The position numbers were made by a program, and so were the translations under genes. 5,914 nucleotides of DNA, taken from assembly GCA_020200195.1 (NCBI GenBank), contig JAIVJE010000359.1, positions 1 to 5,914 of the forward strand, given 5' to 3'. Numbering within the stretch: the first letter of the stretch is position 1; every line of letters begins with the position of its first letter. Below the pieces are notes generated by a model that was not told the origin of the DNA, made no database searches, and saw only the letters and a program-made list of their open reading frames with translations. Origin of the DNA: Acidobacteriota bacterium. Lineage in GTDB: Bacteria > Acidobacteriota > Vicinamibacteria > Vicinamibacterales > 2-12-FULL-66-21. Shown in pieces: positions 5,856 through 5,914 of this stretch.

Positions 5856-5912
5856 ATGTTTACTGGGCATGGTCATAGGTTTGTTGGCCTGACGCGGGCC
5901 GCACCCCTGCAC
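5826..5912. repeat. Imperfect inverted repeat enclosing a 60-bp spacer downstream of the cytochrome gene
   Basis: GTGCAGGGTGCGG (5826-5838) and the reverse complement of 5899-5912 (GTGCAGGGGTGCGG) differ only by one extra G. They point towards each other across 60 bp. The spacer (5839-5898) has no credible gene. The right arm continues to the window edge with further TGCACCC words, so a second, oppositely oriented repeat array may start there. Confidence 0.55.
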
Positions 5913-5914
5913 CC

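Overview
High-GC bacterial DNA with tightly packed genes. It holds three complete genes and one cut by the left edge, all apparently devoted to electron transfer. The combination of GC-rich reading frames, fused electron-transfer proteins, a c554-like multihaem cytochrome and intergenic heptamer repeats suggests an environmental Acidobacteriota-like genome, perhaps of the Vicinamibacteria type. That placement is an inference from style, because no rRNA or marker gene is present.

Layout. A divergent pair of transcription units starts from the 136-bp gap 4302-4437. To the left, on the minus strand, runs an apparent operon of three genes. The first (4301 to 2616) is a fused NuoE/NuoF-type NAD(P)H dehydrogenase with FMN and Fe-S sites. 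The second (2619 to 355) overlaps it by ATGA and encodes a 754-residue protein. That protein joins a NuoG-like ferredoxin head, two cyclic-nucleotide-binding domains and a four-cluster DmsB/NrfC-type ferredoxin. The third (294 to beyond position 1) is a membrane protein whose third helix carries an H-x13-H pair typical of haem b sites. To the right, on the plus strand (4438-5796), is a secreted pentahaem cytochrome related to the cytochrome c554 family, with one CX4CH haem site.

Reading the parts together, the simplest model is an electron chain NAD(P)H - FMN - Fe-S (NuoEF) - Fe-S/cNMP protein - membrane cytochrome b - periplasmic multihaem cytochrome c, or the reverse. Cyclic nucleotide binding would gate the middle protein directly. 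No catalytic subunit for formate, hydrogen or another substrate is visible, so the true donor or acceptor may be encoded outside the window. The cNMP-gated redox wire is the best candidate here for a poorly described system.

Every intergenic gap (295-354, 4302-4437, 5797-5914) contains imperfect tandem repeats with a 7-bp period, each built from a different heptamer. This shared period is unexplained by the genes. The divergent gap also holds candidate promoters for both directions and a 10-bp direct repeat beside the left-going promoter. No tRNA, rRNA, CRISPR array or transposase was seen, and no gene-free stretch exceeds 300 bases.
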